Shown here one piece after another: positions 5,898 to 7,687 of a DNA stretch of 7,687 nt. This DNA is from Alphaproteobacteria bacterium (GTDB lineage Bacteria; Pseudomonadota; Alphaproteobacteria; Micavibrionales; UBA1664), in contig JAGWXJ010000090.1 in assembly GCA_018969935.1 (NCBI GenBank), positions 1-7,687 of the forward strand, written 5' to 3'. The notes beneath the pieces were generated by a model that saw nothing but the letters and a program-made list of their open reading frames with translations, searched no databases and was not told where the DNA came from. Position 1 is the first letter of the stretch. Each line of letters begins with the position of its first letter. The position numbers and the translations under genes were made by a program.

Positions 5898-6923
5898 ATG
5901 AAACTCGGCTTCCGCGACATTGAAGGCTTCGTAAAAAAGCCCACGCCCGCGGCCCGCGTTATCGTTGTCTATGGTCCCGATCAGGGGCTGGTTGTTGAAC
6001 GCGCCCAGACAATCGCCAAAACGCAAACGCCTGATTTGTCGGACCCCTTCAACGTGGCCATGCTGACGGGCGACCAGATAGTCGACGACCCGGCACGTCT
6101 GTCCGATGAGGCATTTGCACAATCCCTCATGGGCGGCAACCGTCTGGTCTATATCCGCGAGGGTGGCGATAGCCTATCCCCCGTCCTGAAGGACTACCTG
6201 AAAGCCCCCTCGCCCCATACGCTTGTGGTTATCGAGGGCGGAGAACTTGGCACAAAATCATCCCTCCGTGCCCTTGCGGAAAAAGCCGACAACGCAGCAG
6301 CAGTACCATGCTATGTGGAAGACGAGCGTGACCTCACGCGCCTCATCCAGTCAGAAGTTCAGAACGCAGGATTCACGATTGATCGTGATGCCATGGCAAC
6401 CCTTGCGGGCAGCCTTGTAGGTGACCGCCGCGTTGCACGGGGCGAGCTTGAAAAGCTCCTGACCTACAAAATAGGCGATTCAAACAAGGCCATCACATTG
6501 GCCGATGTGGAAGCCTGCTCGGGCGATGTCCGCAGCCGCACCTTCGATGAACTGGTCAATGCCGTCGGCATGGGTGATGTTCCGCGCATGGCAGCGTCAC
6601 TGGCAGCCCTCACACGTGAAAATACGGCGCCTGTCACCATCATCCGTACCGTCCAAAACCATTTCCGCCGCCTGTATCAGGCCCAGTTGAAAATGGAGGC
6701 AGGAACCGACCCCAAAGCCGCCATGAAATCCCTAAACCCCCCCGTATTTTTCAAGTACGAGGATGCGTTTATCGCCCAAACCCGCCGCTGGCCGCGCGGT
6801 AAAATCGAACTATTCTTGAATGCCCTCAACAACACGGAAGCCCAGACAAAGCAAACGGGCATCCCCGCCGAAACGATAACCGCGCAGTTGCTTCTGCGCA
6901 CGGCCATGCAAAAGGCCGCCTGA
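5898..6923 (+). CDS. holA: DNA polymerase III delta subunit
   Basis: A 341-residue delta subunit of the DNA polymerase III clamp loader, which opens the beta sliding clamp so it can be placed on DNA. Length is typical. The N-terminal AAA-like domain starts with VIVVYGPDQGLVVERA (residues 21-36), the degenerate nucleotide-binding loop expected of delta, which does not hydrolyse ATP. The middle part includes the GDRRVARGELEKLLTY stretch typical of the family. The C-terminal collar domain includes TIIRTVQNHFRRLYQAQ and the end WPRGKIELFLNALNNTEAQTKQTG. The gene is almost certainly translated with lptE: the ATG follows the lptE stop by 4 bases, with only a weak GAG upstream. The lptE-holA pair is a common arrangement in alphaproteobacteria. 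Confidence 0.93.
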   Translation: MKLGFRDIEGFVKKPTPAARVIVVYGPDQGLVVERAQTIAKTQTPDLSDPFNVAMLTGDQIVDDPARLSDEAFAQSLMGGNRLVYIREGGDSLSPVLKDYLKAPSPHTLVVIEGGELGTKSSLRALAEKADNAAAVPCYVEDERDLTRLIQSEVQNAGFTIDRDAMATLAGSLVGDRRVARGELEKLLTYKIGDSNKAITLADVEACSGDVRSRTFDELVNAVGMGDVPRMAASLAALTRENTAPVTIIRTVQNHFRRLYQAQLKMEAGTDPKAAMKSLNPPVFFKYEDAFIAQTRRWPRGKIELFLNALNNTEAQTKQTGIPAETITAQLLLRTAMQKAA

Positions 6924-6939
6924 AAAAAGGATGATACTC

Positions 6940-7401
6940 ATGAAAAAACTTCTGCTCGCCATCGCCACGCTCGCAATACTTGCGCCTTTCGCGCAAGCAG
7001 CCGAGCCAATGGCAGACCCCGCCAAAACCGACCCCGATCTGGTCATGCAGCAAACCGGCAACGTAACGGTCACGACAATAGTCGAAAAAACCACCAGCAA
7101 AACCTACACGGTCAACAAACAGCGCGTGGGGATGGTGGGCGGTAGGCCCTACCCCATCACCCAGTCAACGGAAGATGGTGGCACAACCGTCGAAACCTTC
7201 GTGAACAACGTCAAAACCGACACGACGGTCGTAAAACCCGACCCTATGCTGGAAAACGCTACCGCAGCCGACCCTAACCGCGCCCCTTACGAATACCCTT
7301 TCCGTGAATACACAACGGGTTCCGAAGGTATGAAGTCCCTCGATGTCAAAGGCCCCAAGTCGGATATCACGGTCCGGTACGGCGGTGATTTCAACGACTG
7401 A
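6940..7401 (+). CDS. Small exported protein of unknown function
   Basis: A 153-residue protein with a clear Sec signal peptide: basic start MKKLL, hydrophobic core and cleavage probably after FAQA at residue 20. There is no lipobox, so the mature form of about 133 residues is probably periplasmic or secreted. The mature part is polar and threonine/valine-rich with likely beta-strands (NVTVTTIVEKTTSKTYTV; GTTVETFVNNVKTDTTVV), then a proline- and tyrosine-rich stretch (PYEYPFREYTTG) and a last strand SDITVRYGG. There is no cysteine. I do not recognise a family. An in-frame ATG at 6931 sits directly on the AAAAAAGG sequence, so the second ATG at 6940, 8 bases after AAGGA, is the better start. 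It follows holA by 16 bases and may be in the same transcript. Confidence 0.8.
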   Translation: MKKLLLAIATLAILAPFAQAAEPMADPAKTDPDLVMQQTGNVTVTTIVEKTTSKTYTVNKQRVGMVGGRPYPITQSTEDGGTTVETFVNNVKTDTTVVKPDPMLENATAADPNRAPYEYPFREYTTGSEGMKSLDVKGPKSDITVRYGGDFND

Positions 7402-7475
7402 CCTCAAAATTGGACAAACCCTCGCCTGAAGGTCTTAACTGGTAAAAAAGCCAGCCAAGATAAAGGGGGGTCCTC

Positions 7476-7687
7476 ATGTCATCCGATAACAGCATGCTTG
7501 CCAATGCCGCTGCCCGCTACACCAAGGCACGCGGGGTTTTGCGCCGCATGCGTGACCTCAAAAACGCGGCCACATGTCAGGTTCTTGGCGATACGCTGGA
7601 CGCCCGTATTGAAAACCTGTCGACGCGCTTCAACCTTGCCGCCACACAAAAGGAAGCGCTCGTTGCACTCTCCAAAACGGCCGATGG
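7476..7687 (+). CDS. Unrecognised gene, 5' end only
   Basis: Seventy codons are visible and the frame is open to the window end. The ATG at 7476 has a strong G-rich ribosome binding site (AAGGGGGG, 7463-7470) 5 bases upstream. The visible part is probably helical, with a basic stretch GVLRRMRDLKN and then ENLSTRFNLAATQKEAL. No signal peptide or membrane segment is seen. I cannot name a family. It follows the exported-protein gene after 74 bases, which hold only weak hairpins and no convincing terminator. Confidence 0.7.
   Translation, partial: MSSDNSMLANAAARYTKARGVLRRMRDLKNAATCQVLGDTLDARIENLSTRFNLAATQKEALVALSKTAD

Noticed and set aside
7410..7440. Possible promoter TTGGAC...CTTAAC before the last gene
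   Set aside because: The -10 match is only 3 of 6 bases, too weak to call.
1..7687. tRNA or rRNA genes, CRISPR arrays, insertion sequences
   Set aside because: No cloverleaf, spaced direct repeats, transposase or terminal inverted repeats were found on reading both strands.

Overview
This window looks like a chromosomal segment of an alphaproteobacterium. The main reason is the presence of leuS, then an LptE-type lipoprotein gene, then holA, all on the + strand. leuS-lptE-holA is a familiar alphaproteobacterial gene order, and the LptE and HolA sequences have the alphaproteobacterial look. The order or family cannot be fixed from the sequence alone. Coding density is high and G+C appears moderate to high, judged by eye.

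Layout. Positions 1-558 hold the 3' end of a membrane protein gene I do not recognise. leuS (627-3188) encodes a full-length leucyl-tRNA synthetase. Its stop codon overlaps by 4 bases the end of a convergent minus-strand gene for a 50-residue single-pass membrane peptide (3185-3337). Next comes a roughly 276-base intergenic region, rich in signals. It has a good sigma70-type promoter (3406-3435), a tiny Met-rich reading frame (3444-3515), a strong 12+5 bp hairpin (3495-3538) and a 7-bp pairing that could cover the gap between ribosome binding site and start codon. It leads into a 315-residue protein (3614-4561) that resembles a divergent SAM hydroxide adenosyltransferase (DUF62) but lacks the usual DPGVG motif. 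An intrinsic terminator (4597-4624) follows, and only 11 bases later a cysteine hydrolase of the isochorismatase-like superfamily begins (4636-5319). Then come lptE (5351-5893), holA (5898-6923), a small exported protein (6940-7401) and the 5' end of an unrecognised gene (7476 to the window end).

How the genes fit together. leuS, lptE and holA are housekeeping genes (tRNA charging, outer membrane LPS assembly, DNA polymerase III clamp loading). The stretch 3185-5319 sits where leuS and lptE are often near neighbours. It carries a membrane peptide, a DUF62-like protein and an isochorismatase-like hydrolase with its own promoter, structured leader and terminator. This is the most interesting part of the window. 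A metabolic link between the DUF62-like protein and the hydrolase is possible but is inference only.
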